Assembly (NCBI RefSeq): GCF_002575655.3 | Contig: NC_053036.3 | Span: forward strand, 195,332,788-195,396,787 | From: Aegilops tauschii subsp. strangulata | Lineage: Eukaryota; Streptophyta; Magnoliopsida; Poales; Poaceae | Reading direction: 5' to 3' | DNA: 64,000 nucleotides | Shown here: positions 41,901 through 53,230 of the stretch, piece by piece | How positions within the stretch are numbered: position 1 is the stretch's first letter | How the letters are laid out: every line of letters begins with the position of its first letter | Position numbers and translations under genes: made by a program | The notes under the pieces: model-generated | The model's input: the letters and a program-made list of their open reading frames with translations, nothing else | What the model was told of the DNA's origin: nothing | Databases searched by the model: none

Positions 41901-43728
41901 AAGTCTCAAGCACTTGTGGATTTTATCAATGATTGGACAGAGTTACAGGCACCTGAGGAAAAGCCGGATAACACATATTGGACTATTCACTTTGATGGAT
42001 CCAGACAGTTGGAGGGCTCGGGGGCTGGAGTTGTCTTGACTTCCCCATGAGGTGACAAATTTTCTTATGTTCTCCGGCTAATGTTCCCCTGTACTAACAA
42101 TGCAGCTGAGTATGAGGCCTTGCTCCATGGTCTTCGGATGGCTAAGGAGATGAACTTAAGCCGGGTGAGGTGCTTTGGCGATTCAGATCTGGTGGCTCAG
42201 CAAGTTTCTGGTACTTGGGATTCTAAAGATCCTCTCATGGCGACTTATCGTCGAGAGGTTGATGCTATTGCGGGTCACTTCAAGGGTTACCAAGTTGAGC
42301 ATATTGACCGAAGGAAGAATGAGGCGGCTGAAAAATTAAGCCGTCCAGGGTCTCAGCGTAAGCCGGTGCCACGTAACACATTCCTGGATGTTTTGCTTAA
42401 CCCTTCTGTCAAATTGCCTATAGTGGAGGATCTTGTTGTCCCTGTCCCGGAAGCACAATTGGTGGCGGCTCTTCATGTTATCCCTGATTGGACAGTTCCA
42501 TACTTGTCTTACATGACCCGGGGTGAGTTACCAGAGGATAACCCAGTGGTCTAAGTCAATGTAAATTGTGAATGGAGAGTTGCACCATCGCAGTGTCACC
42601 GGGGCATTTCAACGTTGTGTCTCTCCTGAAGAAGGTTTTGAGATTCTGCGAGAGATTCATGAAGGAGATTGTGGTCATCACACCGGTTCTAAATCTCTCG
42701 TAGCCAAGGGTTTCTATCACGGTTTCTATTGGTTCACGGCTCATGCTGATGCTGAGGACTTGGTCAGTAAATGTGACGGTTGTCAGAAGTTTTCGCGACG
42801 AGCTCATGTTCCGGCTCAGGAGTTGAGGATAATTCCAATCACTTGGTCGTTCGCGACTTGGGGGCTTGACATGGTTGGGCCTTTTAAAAGTTCCAAGGAT
42901 AAGAAGACCCACCTTCTGGTGGCGGTTGATAAGTTCACTAAGTGGGTGGAGGCAGAGCCGGTCAGTAAGTGTGATGCAGCAACGGCGGTTCAATTCATGA
43001 AGAAGGTGATCTTCCGTTTTGGCTTTCCACACAATATTATAACTGATAATGGCACTAATCTCTCTAAAGGTGCCATGAAGGAATTTTGTCAATGGGAGCA
43101 TATCCGGCTTGATGTTTCGTCTGTGGCTCACCCTCAGTCCAATGGTCAGGCAGAACGAGCAAATCAAGAGATTTTGCGATGTATCAAGCCCCGGCTCATG
43201 GTCCCTTTGCAAAGGACGCCGGGTTGTTGGGTAGAGGAGATACCCTCGGTGTTATGCAGTATCAACATGACCCCCAACAGATCTACGAGTTACACACCAT
43301 TTTTCATGGTTTATGGAGAAGAGGCGGTTCTCCCTAGTGACATCCGTCACGATTCACCCCGGGTGGCGGCTTACGTGGAAGTTGACAATGAAAAGGCACG
43401 TCAAGATGCACTTGACCTGTTGGATGAGGAGCGTGATCTCGCGGCGGCTCGTTCGGTGATTTATCAGCAAGACTTACGTCGTTACCACAACCGCTGGGTC
43501 AAAACCAGAACCTTTCAGGAAGGCGACTTAGTGCTCTGGCTCATCCAGGATCAAACAGACATGCATAAGCTCTCGCCGCCCTGGGAAGGAACTTTTTTGG
43601 TCAGCAAGAATCTGCATAATGGGTCATATTATCTTGTTGACGTTCGAGAACACAAGGATTCATGTAAGTCGGAGGAGGAGACCCATCGGCAGTGGAATAT
43701 TGCTCATCTTCGGCCCTACTATACTTAA
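38928..43728 (+). pseudogene. gag (part) and pol of element E: protease, RT, RNase H, second RNase H, integrase
   Basis: Continues the Tat-type coding region past the F insertion site (39738). Shared stops at 38980, 39004 and 39169 plus private TAGs at 39319 and 39673 lie in gag. Protease has LMDGGSG (about 39960-39985), the DGG form usual in Tat elements. Then TAG 40543, a one-base loss near 40575, RT with YVDD at 41126-41137, TAG 41363, RNase H to TAG 41708, a frameshift and stops 41832/41835, and an archaeal-type RNase H (about 41970-42340; FDGS, EYEAL, GDSD present, but the last catalytic position reads AAEKLS, where Asp is expected). A deletion near 42555 removes sequence before integrase. 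Integrase (42568-43728) is open: HHCC, D in LDMVGPF, D in ITDNGTN, E in GQAERAN. No active polyprotein is possible. Confidence 0.92.
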
Positions 43729-45099
43729 GCCACCGGCTCTCATGATGTACATAGCTACTTGATGTATATATTATAAGCAATATAATAAAGCCGACATCCC
43801 TGATAATTCAGGGCCTCTGTCGTTTCACTTCCTCAAAGTTGAGTCTTTATCATCATCTTACATGTTCCTTTTAAGAGGCTTGACGGCCAAATTACAGGGA
43901 CCAAAGAGAGTTGGATGCACAACACAGCTCAAACATAGGTCCCTGGTGAAGCGCGATTCGTCAGTGTGTCACTGGGGAGTTTCCTGATCGTATTCGAATC
44001 ATAGCTATCGGTACCCTTTTGACCGGCTCAACGCCACACTTGTCAGTATGTCACTTGGGGGCTTCCTGTTCAAACATAGGCGTATTCGACCAAAGAGAAC
44101 ATAGCGTTACTACCCTCTTGACCGGGTTTGTCCAAACATAGGCGTATTCGACCAAAGAGGACATAACCTTTTCGGGTCATCCTACCTATAGCCAGCTGCT
44201 TCAACTCCATTGGGTAATCCCGATTGACCCGTCGAACTCTTAAACGATCAATCTTACGATATATTCGACCAAGATCTGAGCTCATTAAGGTTCAAATGGC
44301 GGCTTGTCATGCGAGAGCACGGTTTACAGATAGTCAGGATAGATCCAGGCTTCATAAGCCGCCTTCCTTGAAACTTGGATCAATCGGCCCGTGATGTATG
44401 CTGTTACTCTGGCCCCGCGTACTCCTGATAAGTCTTTCAGCAAGACTAGACTTTATCTAGGGTTCAAATGTCGATTGGGCACACTGTGAGTCGGGCTCAC
44501 GAAATGCACGAACAATCCAGTGGCTCCGGCTAGTTTCATTGAAGAAGACACTTTGGTTTGGCAGCCCACAAAAGCGTCAAATTTCTTTTGATTTTTTATT
44601 TATATTCGAAGTTTCTTCTTTGACTGCTGGTTTTTTACAAGTCGACTCAGCTGCCCTACTTATGGCTCATATTTGAAGCATCTTCCGGGTCCCTATAACC
44701 CACCACGAGGGCAGACTCTAAGTCGCCAGAGTATCATACTCTTATGTTTACAGTTATAGCTCTAACTATACGAAGCCAATAAGCCAGCAATCTAAGCATA
44801 TCTTACAGGTATGACATCTTACTTAACAAGTATCAGACCAGCTCTGGTTATGGACTATTCGTCCCCAGCGGCTTCCATTGGGTATTATGAGCCGCCCGGC
44901 GGTAAGCCGCAAGGATGCTTGTATTTTCTTTGTGTGCAGGATATTAATCATTCAGATCTACATAAATCAAAGGCTATCATACCCATAATGGTTTTTTAAA
45001 CTGGCGGATCAACAGTATTAAGAAAAAGCAAAAACATGCACGATGGCATGACAGATATAAGTTTTTACTACCCTATTACACGGCTTCATAAGACGAAAG
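43729..45099 (+). other. Untranslated 3' region of element E with short direct repeats
   Basis: No coding frame recognised. A 27-bp sequence starting CAAACATAGGCGTATTCGAC is at 44071-44097 and again at 44133-44159. A GTCAGTGTGTCACT...TTCCTG unit occurs at about 43960 and 44042. Repeats between pol and the 3' LTR are usual in Tat elements. Two short frames in this region are not supported. Confidence 0.6.
45095..45099. repeat. Target site duplication of element G, left copy (GAAAG)
   Basis: GAAAG precedes the LTR and recurs at 55886-55890 after the other LTR, proving a single intact insertion. Confidence 0.95.
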
Positions 45100-45732
45100 T
45101 GTAGCGACCAGACCTCAAATGTTCTGTGCTGCTGTGCACCAGTGTCATCCCTGGATCAGTAATGCTGACACGCACAGTACAAATGGAGGATTTAAAATAG
45201 AGTAGCAATCACACACTTATTACATCGAATATCTCCAAAGAGATTAAGTATGATAAACATGGCTTAAGGCCATCTAAAACGATAACAGCGGAAGACTTGG
45301 AAGATAAGTGAGTCCATCAACTCCAGCGGCATCACTGAGTATAAGACCACGACCTAAGGCACCTTACTCGTCGTCTGAAAAGTATGCAACATGAAACGTT
45401 GCAGCCCGAAAACGGGTCAGCACATAGAATATGCTGGCAAAGTAACACATAGAGGATAATGAACAATAATAAGGCTATACTACATGCATATATGGCTGGT
45501 GGAAAGCTCTATGGTTACAATTTTGCGAAAAGCCAATTTTACCCTACTTCAAAGGAATAAATTTTATTTAACTATCATGGTGGTTTTGAAACATTGAGAT
45601 GGTTGACAGCATCTCAATCCCAATTAAGAATCATCATTAACCCAACAAAATTAATTAAAAGTAACATGGTGATGAGATTCACATGATAATCCAGGTACTA
45701 GATACTCAAGTTGTCCATAACTGGGGACACGG

Positions 45733-45764
45733 CTAACCATGATTAGTTTGTACACTCTGCGGAG
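45733..45764 (-). repeat. Double-palindrome motif, element G 3' LTR
   Basis: CTAACCATGATTAG (45733-45746; native strand CTAATCATGGTTAG, which pairs with one G-T/G-U) and CTCTGCGGAG (45755-45764), one mismatch from CTCTGCAGAG in the other LTR. Confidence 0.7.
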
Positions 45765-47133
45765 GTTTGTGCACTTTTCCCCACAAGACTCGATCTCCTC
45801 CGTTGGATTACTCGCACTACATGGTGTTTGAGTAATGGATGACCGAGACACAGTCTTTCAGAAGTGTTTGCACCTTACGTATGGGTAGACAGTTACACCT
45901 ACTTTCCCCTACATCTGCTAGTCTACCACTGTAAGAGTTCACACAACTTAATCAACTATGCTAGAGCCCATAATAGCTTGCGGCTGCACACGGAAGTTTC
46001 TAGCATGAATAATCTTATGATCCCTTTGAACCTGGGTGGCGGTCCAAAAGAAAAACAGGCAATCCTGGAATACCCAGGTACCTCAATCCACCCAGATGTG
46101 AGTTTTAGTTGCCACCTTAAGTAAACCATTAATTAACAATCTCACATCTGTCATGGAAATCTCTCAAACCCAATCCACGTCTACGAGCATAGCATGGCAA
46201 TATAATAGCAGCGTAGAAGTAACTCCCAAGGGTTTGATAAACAAAACAGGTAATAGGTACTACCTCAACTACTTCCCAATACCCACAATTTAATTAGATC
46301 CTAATCATGCAAGTGTTTGAGGAAAATAGATCTAAAGCAATAAAAACTGGGTATGGAAGGTATATGATCAAAGTGTTACTTGCCTTGCTGATGATCCGCA
46401 AAACCTAGCGATTCGAAGTAACAAGCGGCACACTCCGGGTACTCTATCGCAAACAAACAAGCAAACAATAAGTACTCATCTAATGCACAGGTAAAACTCG
46501 AATGAAAGATCCAACCAGAAAGTTCAACTTACGAACTCCGGTTTGCAAAAAGAATCAACTCGAAAGAAGCAACGAAAGTCAAATTGCGAAAGAAAGAAGC
46601 TTCGTTTACTAATCTGGATCTAGGTCAAATTTTACAGTAGCAAAAACTTGTTTGAGTAGGTTAAACGGAAAGAGAATTTCGAGACGAAACTCTAGGCGCT
46701 TGAATCGCCTGATTCCGATAAACGAGCGAGAAGTTAAACAGAAACGAAGATTCGATCAGAAATCGAATCTGAGAAAATAGCGGAAAAATCCGACGAAAAA
46801 GAAAAACGGACGAACGGTTAAAGAACGGACGTTCGTTAATAGAGAAAAACCGACGAACGCGTTCGTTAAAACGAACGGTTCGGTGAACGCTCGCAAAATA
46901 ATAAAACCGAAAAAAAACCGATCTAGGGTTTTTTTTAAAAGAAAACCAGCAACCGAACAAGCGGCGAGGTTCCTCGTCGGGGCGTGCTCCGGCGGGGCTC
47001 CGGCGGCTCGGGGCGAGGGGCGGCGAGGGCGCGGGGTGCTCGGGCGGTGAGGGGGCGGCAAACGGCGGCGGCGGCGGCGGCGGGGCAAGGCGGGCGGCAG
47101 CGGGATGAGGTGAGAGGAGGGGGGTGCGGGGGG

Positions 47134-47141
47134 TATAAATA
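47134..47141. promoter_or_regulatory. TATA-like sequence in element G 3' LTR
   Basis: The plus strand reads TATAAATA and the native strand TATTTATA, before the GC-rich leader. In the 5' LTR the same place reads TGTAAATA (about 55236-55243), so the driving copy has lost it. Confidence 0.45.
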
Positions 47142-47784
47142 GGAGGGGGGGCTCCGGTGGCTTGGGGGAGGGGCAAGCCGGCGGGGTCGTGCGGGGCTCG
47201 GACTCCGGCGGCGGCGGCTCCCGTGCGCGAGGAGGACGACGCGGGCGGGCCGGCCTGCGGCTCGGCTGGGCTCGGCCCAGTCGGGCGTAGTGCATTTTTT
47301 TTAAACGTTCCGCGGAAAATAATTCGTAGAAAAATAAATAAAAGTCCAAAAAAGATAAAACAAATTTTCCCCGTCTAGTTAGAAAATCTAGAATAGGGTG
47401 AACATTTTTTGAACACAAAAATAAATTTTTGAAAACATGCAATATTTTTAATGCAATTAAAATTGCAAATAAAATCCGAATAAATTCCAATAAATGATTT
47501 TAACACTTTTTCTCCAGTATTTCAATTGTTTTGGAGAAGTCATATTTTCTCCTCTCGTTTATTATTAAAATGAAATATTTTCCGGGGAGAAAATAATTAA
47601 AACCAAAATCCTCGTTTTATTATTTGATGAAAATCAAATATGAAAATTCGAGAAATTCCCCAACTCTCTCCAAGGGTCCTTGAGTTGCTTAGGACTTATC
47701 GAGGATTTCTCAAAATGCAATAAAACATGATATGCAATGATGATCTATGTATAACATACCAAATTGAAAATTTGGGATGTTACA

Positions 47785-47798
47785 AACCTACCCCCTTT
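47785..47798 (-). other. Polypurine tract of element G
   Basis: The native strand reads AAAGGGGGTAGGTT directly before TGTAACATCC of the 3' LTR. Confidence 0.85.
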
Positions 47799-50700
47799 AA
47801 GATGAATCTCGCCCTCGAGATTCGGGTTGGCTAGAAAACAGGTGGGAGTGGTCCTTCCGTAGATCTTCCTCTCGCTCCCAGGTGGCTTCATCTTCCGTGT
47901 GGTGACTCCACTAGACTTTGCAAAACTTGATAACCTTGCTGCGGGTAACTCGGCTGGCATACTCAAGAATCTTAACCGGTTTCTCCTCATAGGTCAAATC
48001 ACTTTCCAGCTGAATCGCTTCCAGTGGCACAGTATCTCTCAGTGGTATCTCAGCCATCTCTGCGTGGCACTTCTTCAACTGGGAGACGGGAAATACATCA
48101 TGAACTCCAGACAATCCTTCGGGCAATTCCAGCTTGTAGGCAACCTCTCCCATACGTTCCACAACTCTGTATGGTCAGATAAAACGGGGCGCTAACTTTC
48201 CCTTAACTCCAAAGCGCTTCACTCCTCGAAGTGGTGATACTCAAAGATACACTCGGTCTCCGACTTCGTGAACTGTCTCTTTTCGTTTAGAATCAGCATA
48301 ACTCTTTTGCCTGGACTGGGCTACCTTGAGCCTATCGCGAATCAACCTCACTTTCTGTTCAGACTCCTTAATCAAATCTAGTCCAAACAACCGACGGTCT
48401 CCAACTTCGTCCCATAACAACGGTGTTCTACACCTCCTTCCATACAAGGCTTCGAAAGGGGCCATCTTCAAACTGGTCTGATAACTGTTGTTATATGAAA
48501 ACTCTGCATATGGCAAATTGTCGTCCCAACTAGATCCATAATCTAGTGCACAAGCTCTCAACATGTCCTCCAAAATCTGGTTGACTCTCTCGGTCTGTCC
48601 ATCAGTCTGTGGATGAAAGGCTGTACTAAATTCTAGCCTGGTTCCCAATGTTTCATGTAACTGCTTCCAAAACTTCGAGGTAAATTGGGTTCCTCTGTCT
48701 GATACAATGGTCCTCGGAACTCCATGCAAACATACTATCCTGGTCATGTATATCTTTGCCAACTTAGCACTGGTATAAGTGGTCTTTACTGGAATGAAAT
48801 GAGCCACTTTCGTCAAACGGTCGACTATAACCCATATTGAGTCATAGCCTGAATGAGTCCTGGGTAATCCTGTGATAAAATCCATGCCTATTTTATCCCA
48901 CTTCCATTCGGGTATCGGCAATGGTTGTAGCAATCCTGCTGGCTTCTGATGCTCTGCCTTCACTCTCTGACATACATCACAAACAGCTACATACTCAGCA
49001 ATATCCTTCTTCATTCCGGTCCACCAGAAAGTATTCTTCAGATCCAAATACATCTTGGTATTCCCTGGGTGAATCGAGTATGGTGAATCATGGGCTTCTT
49101 GCAAAATCAACTTCCTGATCTCCGGATCATTTGGCACATATACGCGGTCCTCAAACCATAAGGTATCGTGCTCATCCTCACGAAATCCCTTGGCTTTTCC
49201 TTTTCTCATCTTCTCCTTTATCTCTTCAATCTCCTTGTCTGTCTTCTGAGCTTCTCTGATCCTTTCCATCAAGGTAGACTGAATCTCCAATGTCACTAAA
49301 TAGCCTCTTGGGACTATCTCCAAACATAGCTCGCGAAGGTCCTCGGCTAACTCCTGAGGTAACTCTCCTGTCATGAGGGTGTTGACATGACTCTTGCGGC
49401 TCAACGCGTCTGCTACTACGTTAGCCTTTCCAGGGTGATAATGCAATCTCATATCATAATCTTTAATGAGCTCCAACCATCTCCTCTGTCTGAGATTTAA
49501 CTCCTTCTGCGTGAAAATATATTTCAAACTCTTGTGATCCGTGTACACCTCACAATGGTTTCCGATGAGAAAATGTCTCCATGTCCTGAATGCATGCACC
49601 ACGGCTGCTAATTCCAAATCATGCGTAGCATAATTCTTCTCATGGGGTTTAAGTTGTCGTGAAGCATATGACACAACTCTTCCTTCCTACATAAGCACTG
49701 CTCCAAGTCCTCGATGAGAAGCGTCGCAATAAACTTCATAGTCCTTGCGTTGATCTGGCAGAATCAACACTGGTGACGTAACCAATCGTTTCTTCAACTC
49801 TTGGAAACTAGCTTCACATTCCTCAGTCCAATTGAATTTGGTGTCCTTCTTCAATAGCTCAGTCATGGGCTTGGCAATCTTCGAGAAATTCTCGATGAAT
49901 CTCCGGTAGTATCCTGCAAGTCCAAGAAAACTCCGGATTTCTCCAATTGTCGTGGGTGATTCCCAACTTGTTACTGTATCAACCTTGGCAGGGTCTACTG
50001 CTACTCCTTCTCCAGAAATAACATGTCCAAGGAATCCAACTTCCTTCAGCCAAAATTCACATTTGCTGAACTTGGCATATAACTGATGTTCTTTGAGCTT
50101 CTCAAGTACCAATCGTAAATGCTCCTCATGCTCTTCCTCATTCTTGGAAAAGACTAAAATATCATCAATGAACACCACGACGAACTTATCCAAAAACTCC
50201 ATAAATACTTTTTTCATCAGGTTCATGAAATAGGCAGGTGCGTTTGTCAGACCAAATGACATAACGGTATACTCATACAATCCATATCTGGTGGTAAAAG
50301 CCGTCTTAGGTATATCCTGCTCTCGAATCTTTAACTGATGGTATCCTAATCGTAGATCGATCTTGGAAAATACTTTAGCTCCTTGTAGGCGGTCAAACAA
50401 ATCATTGATCATCGGCAGTGGGTACTTGTTTTTGATGGTCACTTCATTCAATCCACGGTAATCAACAACCATCCTCAGCGATCCATCTTTCTTCTCCACT
50501 AGAAGTACTGGTGATCCCCAAGGTGACGAACTTGGGCGAATATAGCCTTTATCCAGTAACTCCTTGATCTGCTTCTTAATTTCCTCCAAATCTTTTGCGG
50601 GCATCCTGTACGGTCTCTTAGATATTGGCCCTGTGCCTGGCAAAAGTTCAATCAAGAACTCAATGTCTCTATCTGGTGGCATGCCTGGCAACTCTTCTGG

Positions 50701-52188
50701 AAATACATTCGGATAATCCTTCACCACTGGTACTTCCTCCTGTACAACTCCTGATAAGGAATTTACTTGAGTCCTTTTCGGCATATGCCTGGATACATAC
50801 TTAATCCTTTTTCCTTCCGGGGTGGTAAGCAAAATCGTCTTGCTGGCACAGTCGATGTTTCCTCCATACAACGATAGCCAATCCATTCCCAAAATCACAT
50901 CCAAACCTTGCGACTCCAAAACTATTAGGTCTGAGGGGAAAACATGCCTACCAATGGCCAATGGTATCTGAAAACATCCTTGGCTGGCCACATACTCTGC
51001 TCCTGGCGAGGTTACTAACATAGGGGTTCTGAGAACTTTGGTGGACAGCTTAAACTTATTCACAAATCCCCTTGATATGTATGAATGCGATGCACCAGTA
51101 TCGAAAAGAACGGTTGCAGTAAATGACTTAACCAAAAACTTACCTATTACTGCATCAGGCTAAGCTTCAACCTCCTCCACGCTCACGTGGTTCACATGCC
51201 CTTTGTTGAACGGGTTTGGCTTCTTCCCAGAGCTTCCATTGCCATTTCCATTTTGGGCTTCAGGACATTCATTGGCATAATGTCCATTCTTCTGGCACTT
51301 AAAGCAAGTGACTTGGCTCAGGTCCCTCTTGGCTGGGGTAGATGGGTTGGTGCGGTTCTGTCCGTTGCTTCCTCCATTCCCATTACCATTTTTAGAGCCA
51401 TTATGGTTGTGCGAACTACCTCCTCCATGGGTATGCTGAAACTGTCCTCCCGGCTTCGGGGCAAAACGAGGCTTCTGTTGAGCTCCTGATTTATACTTCC
51501 CTTGTCCATACTTCCTCTTACGGTTTTCAATCTGTTGTTGCTTCCCTTCAATCATCAGAGCTCTATCTACCAGCTCCTGGTAGTTGTTGAAGGTTGCTAC
51601 CATCAACTGCATACTCAGTTCATCATTCAGTCCTTCCAAAAATTTCTCCTGCTTGGCAGCATCTGTAGCAACGTCATCTGGTGCATAACGTGCTAACTTA
51701 CTGAAATCCTCCACATACTGGCCTACGGTGCGTCCTCCTTGGCGTAGGTTGTGAAACTCGCGCTTCTTCATAGCCATAGCTCCTGCTGAAACATGAGCTG
51801 TACGGAAAGCTTGCTGAAACTGGTCCCATGTGACAGTGTCAATAGGGTTCGTGGCTGTATAATTCTCCCACCATGATGCTGCGGGTCCATCAAGCTGATG
51901 TGCGGCAAAACGCACTCTTTCCGCATCTGTGCATCCTGCAGTGGTCAACTCCCTTCCAACTTTGCGGAGCCAATCATCTGCAACAATCGGCTCGGTGCTA
52001 CTGGAAAACACTGGCGGGTTTAGCCTTAAGAAACGGACTAAGTGATCAACAGGTGGTGGTGGCGGTCGGTTGTTGTTGTTGTTGTTGCCTTGGTTCTGTA
52101 CTAACACTTGCATCAGGGCATTCTGTTGCTGAATCAACTGGGTGATCTCTGGTGGGAAAACAAATCCGGTGTCGCGTTTCGGAGGCAT
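47797..52188 (-). pseudogene. gag-pol of element G, single frame with five stops
   Basis: From ATG 52188 to TAA 47797 the frame is about 1,463 codons and is broken only by TAG 51160, TAG 49687, TGA 48241, TGA 48175 and TAG 47911; no indel disturbs it. gag (342 codons to the first stop) has a capsid region with DDWLRK and ASWWENY, a Lys/Arg-rich stretch near 222-242, and a zinc knuckle C295/C298/H303/C308. Pol has protease DTG (about 51100), RT with FIDD (about 50160), RNase H, integrase HHCC, DDE core (SDRG at about 48700, GQTERVN at about 48600), and a chromodomain-like end. The first stop separates gag from pol, so gag could still be made. A CHG-context origin for the TAGs is proposed in the findings. 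Confidence 0.95.
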
Positions 52189-52396
52189 CCGATAGGTTAG
52201 AAAAGATGAGAGTTAAGAATAGAATGAGGTCTAGAGGGGAAAACACTACCCATATGCTCATGAGACAAATACAATCAATATCACTCAATCAATTCAAACA
52301 AGGCATAACAATCGATCTAACTAGCGTTACAAAGTGCTTGAACTATACTATTAAATGGGAGAAAACTACTACTGATATGGTGGTCTAATAAAAATT

Positions 52397-53119
52397 CTAA
52401 TCCGTTGAAGACTCCATGATGTCTACTCCAGCTTCATCAACAAAGTCATCTTCACTTGGTTCCGAGTCGGTGTCGTCGATGATGATGTAGTTATCCGGAC
52501 AAGTGCATTCGTCAACTTCTGCTTTTGGCACTGGATTTCCCATGAATACTCCAATCTTCTTCTCCAGGTCGTCATTCTTCCCTACCAGTGCGATGATTTC
52601 CTCCATATAATCCTCGCGTGTAGCCTTGAGTTCTTCTTGGAGCTCCTTGATCTTGGTTAATGCCTTCTTCAGTTCTTCCTTGTCCGTGCACATCTGGTTC
52701 TCCTGGCGACGAATATGTTGGTTTTGTTCCTGGATGAAAGCTGCGATTGATCCATCCTTCTTGGTTCTGATCATCTCCCATTGCGCGTCTCGGCGTCCAC
52801 AAATCTGATAAATTGTATCCTTAAGCTCCTGGTGGTAGACTTCTCCAATGCGTCCCATAGCGATGTGAGCGGCCATGCTCTTCCCTAAACTCCAGGTTGG
52901 TGCTTCAAAAACCAATCTTATGGGTTCGGTAACTGGCACAAACGTCCTTCCTGGAATGTGAACTTGAATCTTCCAGCTCTCCTCTTCGGGTAATGTGGCG
53001 TTGTAGGTTCCGGTGATGCTTGGTATTCCTATGTTCAAATACTTTGTGACTTCCTTCAAGTGTCGACCAAAAGGCGTGTCTTCATCTGGTTGCATGAACT
53101 TGCTCCTTGCATCCGCCAT
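52397..53119 (-). CDS. Accessory ORF before gag in element G (240 aa, function unknown)
   Basis: Intact frame between primer site and gag, own ATG at 53119, preceded on the native strand by CTCCTTTTTCTACTCTTTTAG, an excellent 3' splice site two bases before the ATG. Residues about 20-30 (helix), 36-42, 48-60 and 66-72 (strands), and 78-105 (helix, GKSMAAHIAMGR) give the same helix-strand-strand-strand-helix order as the ORF of A, reminiscent of double-stranded-RNA-binding folds (inference). Residues about 125-190 form a strong coiled coil. Residues 211-220, YIIIDDTDSE, then an acidic tail, look like a SUMO-interacting motif. It is intact although gag-pol next to it has five stops, and it is not obviously homologous residue by residue to the ORF of A. 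Function unknown; could act in RNA handling or in tethering to nuclear factors. Confidence 0.8.
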   Translation of the reverse strand: MADARSKFMQPDEDTPFGRHLKEVTKYLNIGIPSITGTYNATLPEEESWKIQVHIPGRTFVPVTEPIRLVFEAPTWSLGKSMAAHIAMGRIGEVYHQELKDTIYQICGRRDAQWEMIRTKKDGSIAAFIQEQNQHIRRQENQMCTDKEELKKALTKIKELQEELKATREDYMEEIIALVGKNDDLEKKIGVFMGNPVPKAEVDECTCPDNYIIIDDTDSEPSEDDFVDEAGVDIMESSTD

Positions 53120-53142
53120 TCCTAAAAGAGTAGAAAAAGGAG
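53120..53142 (-). promoter_or_regulatory. Candidate 3' splice site at the ATG of the element G accessory ORF
   Basis: A long pyrimidine tract ending TTTTAG directly before GAATGG on the native strand. Confidence 0.45.
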
Positions 53143-53214
53143 AGGGGTCAGAAATGAGAAGAGAGAAGCTTTCTAGGGCTTAAGCTTAGTGGTCGTGTCC
53201 TACAGTCAGCGTGT

Positions 53215-53226
53215 GCTCTGATACCA
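53215..53226 (-). other. Primer binding site of element G (tRNA-iMet)
   Basis: The native strand reads TGGTATCAGAGC four bases after the 5' LTR. Confidence 0.9.
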
Positions 53227-53230
53227 ACTT

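Larger units (their letters stand above)
45100..47784 (-). repeat. 3' LTR of element G (2,685 bp)
   Basis: It starts TGTAGCGACC and ends TTGGGATGTTACA in plus coordinates. It has a GC-rich leader at 46950-47290 with a (GGC)n stretch longer than in the other LTR. Confidence 0.94.

Noticed and set aside
42556..43212. 218-codon minus-strand frame opposite the integrase of element E
   Set aside because: Shadow of the integrase frame on the plus strand, which has clear catalytic motifs.
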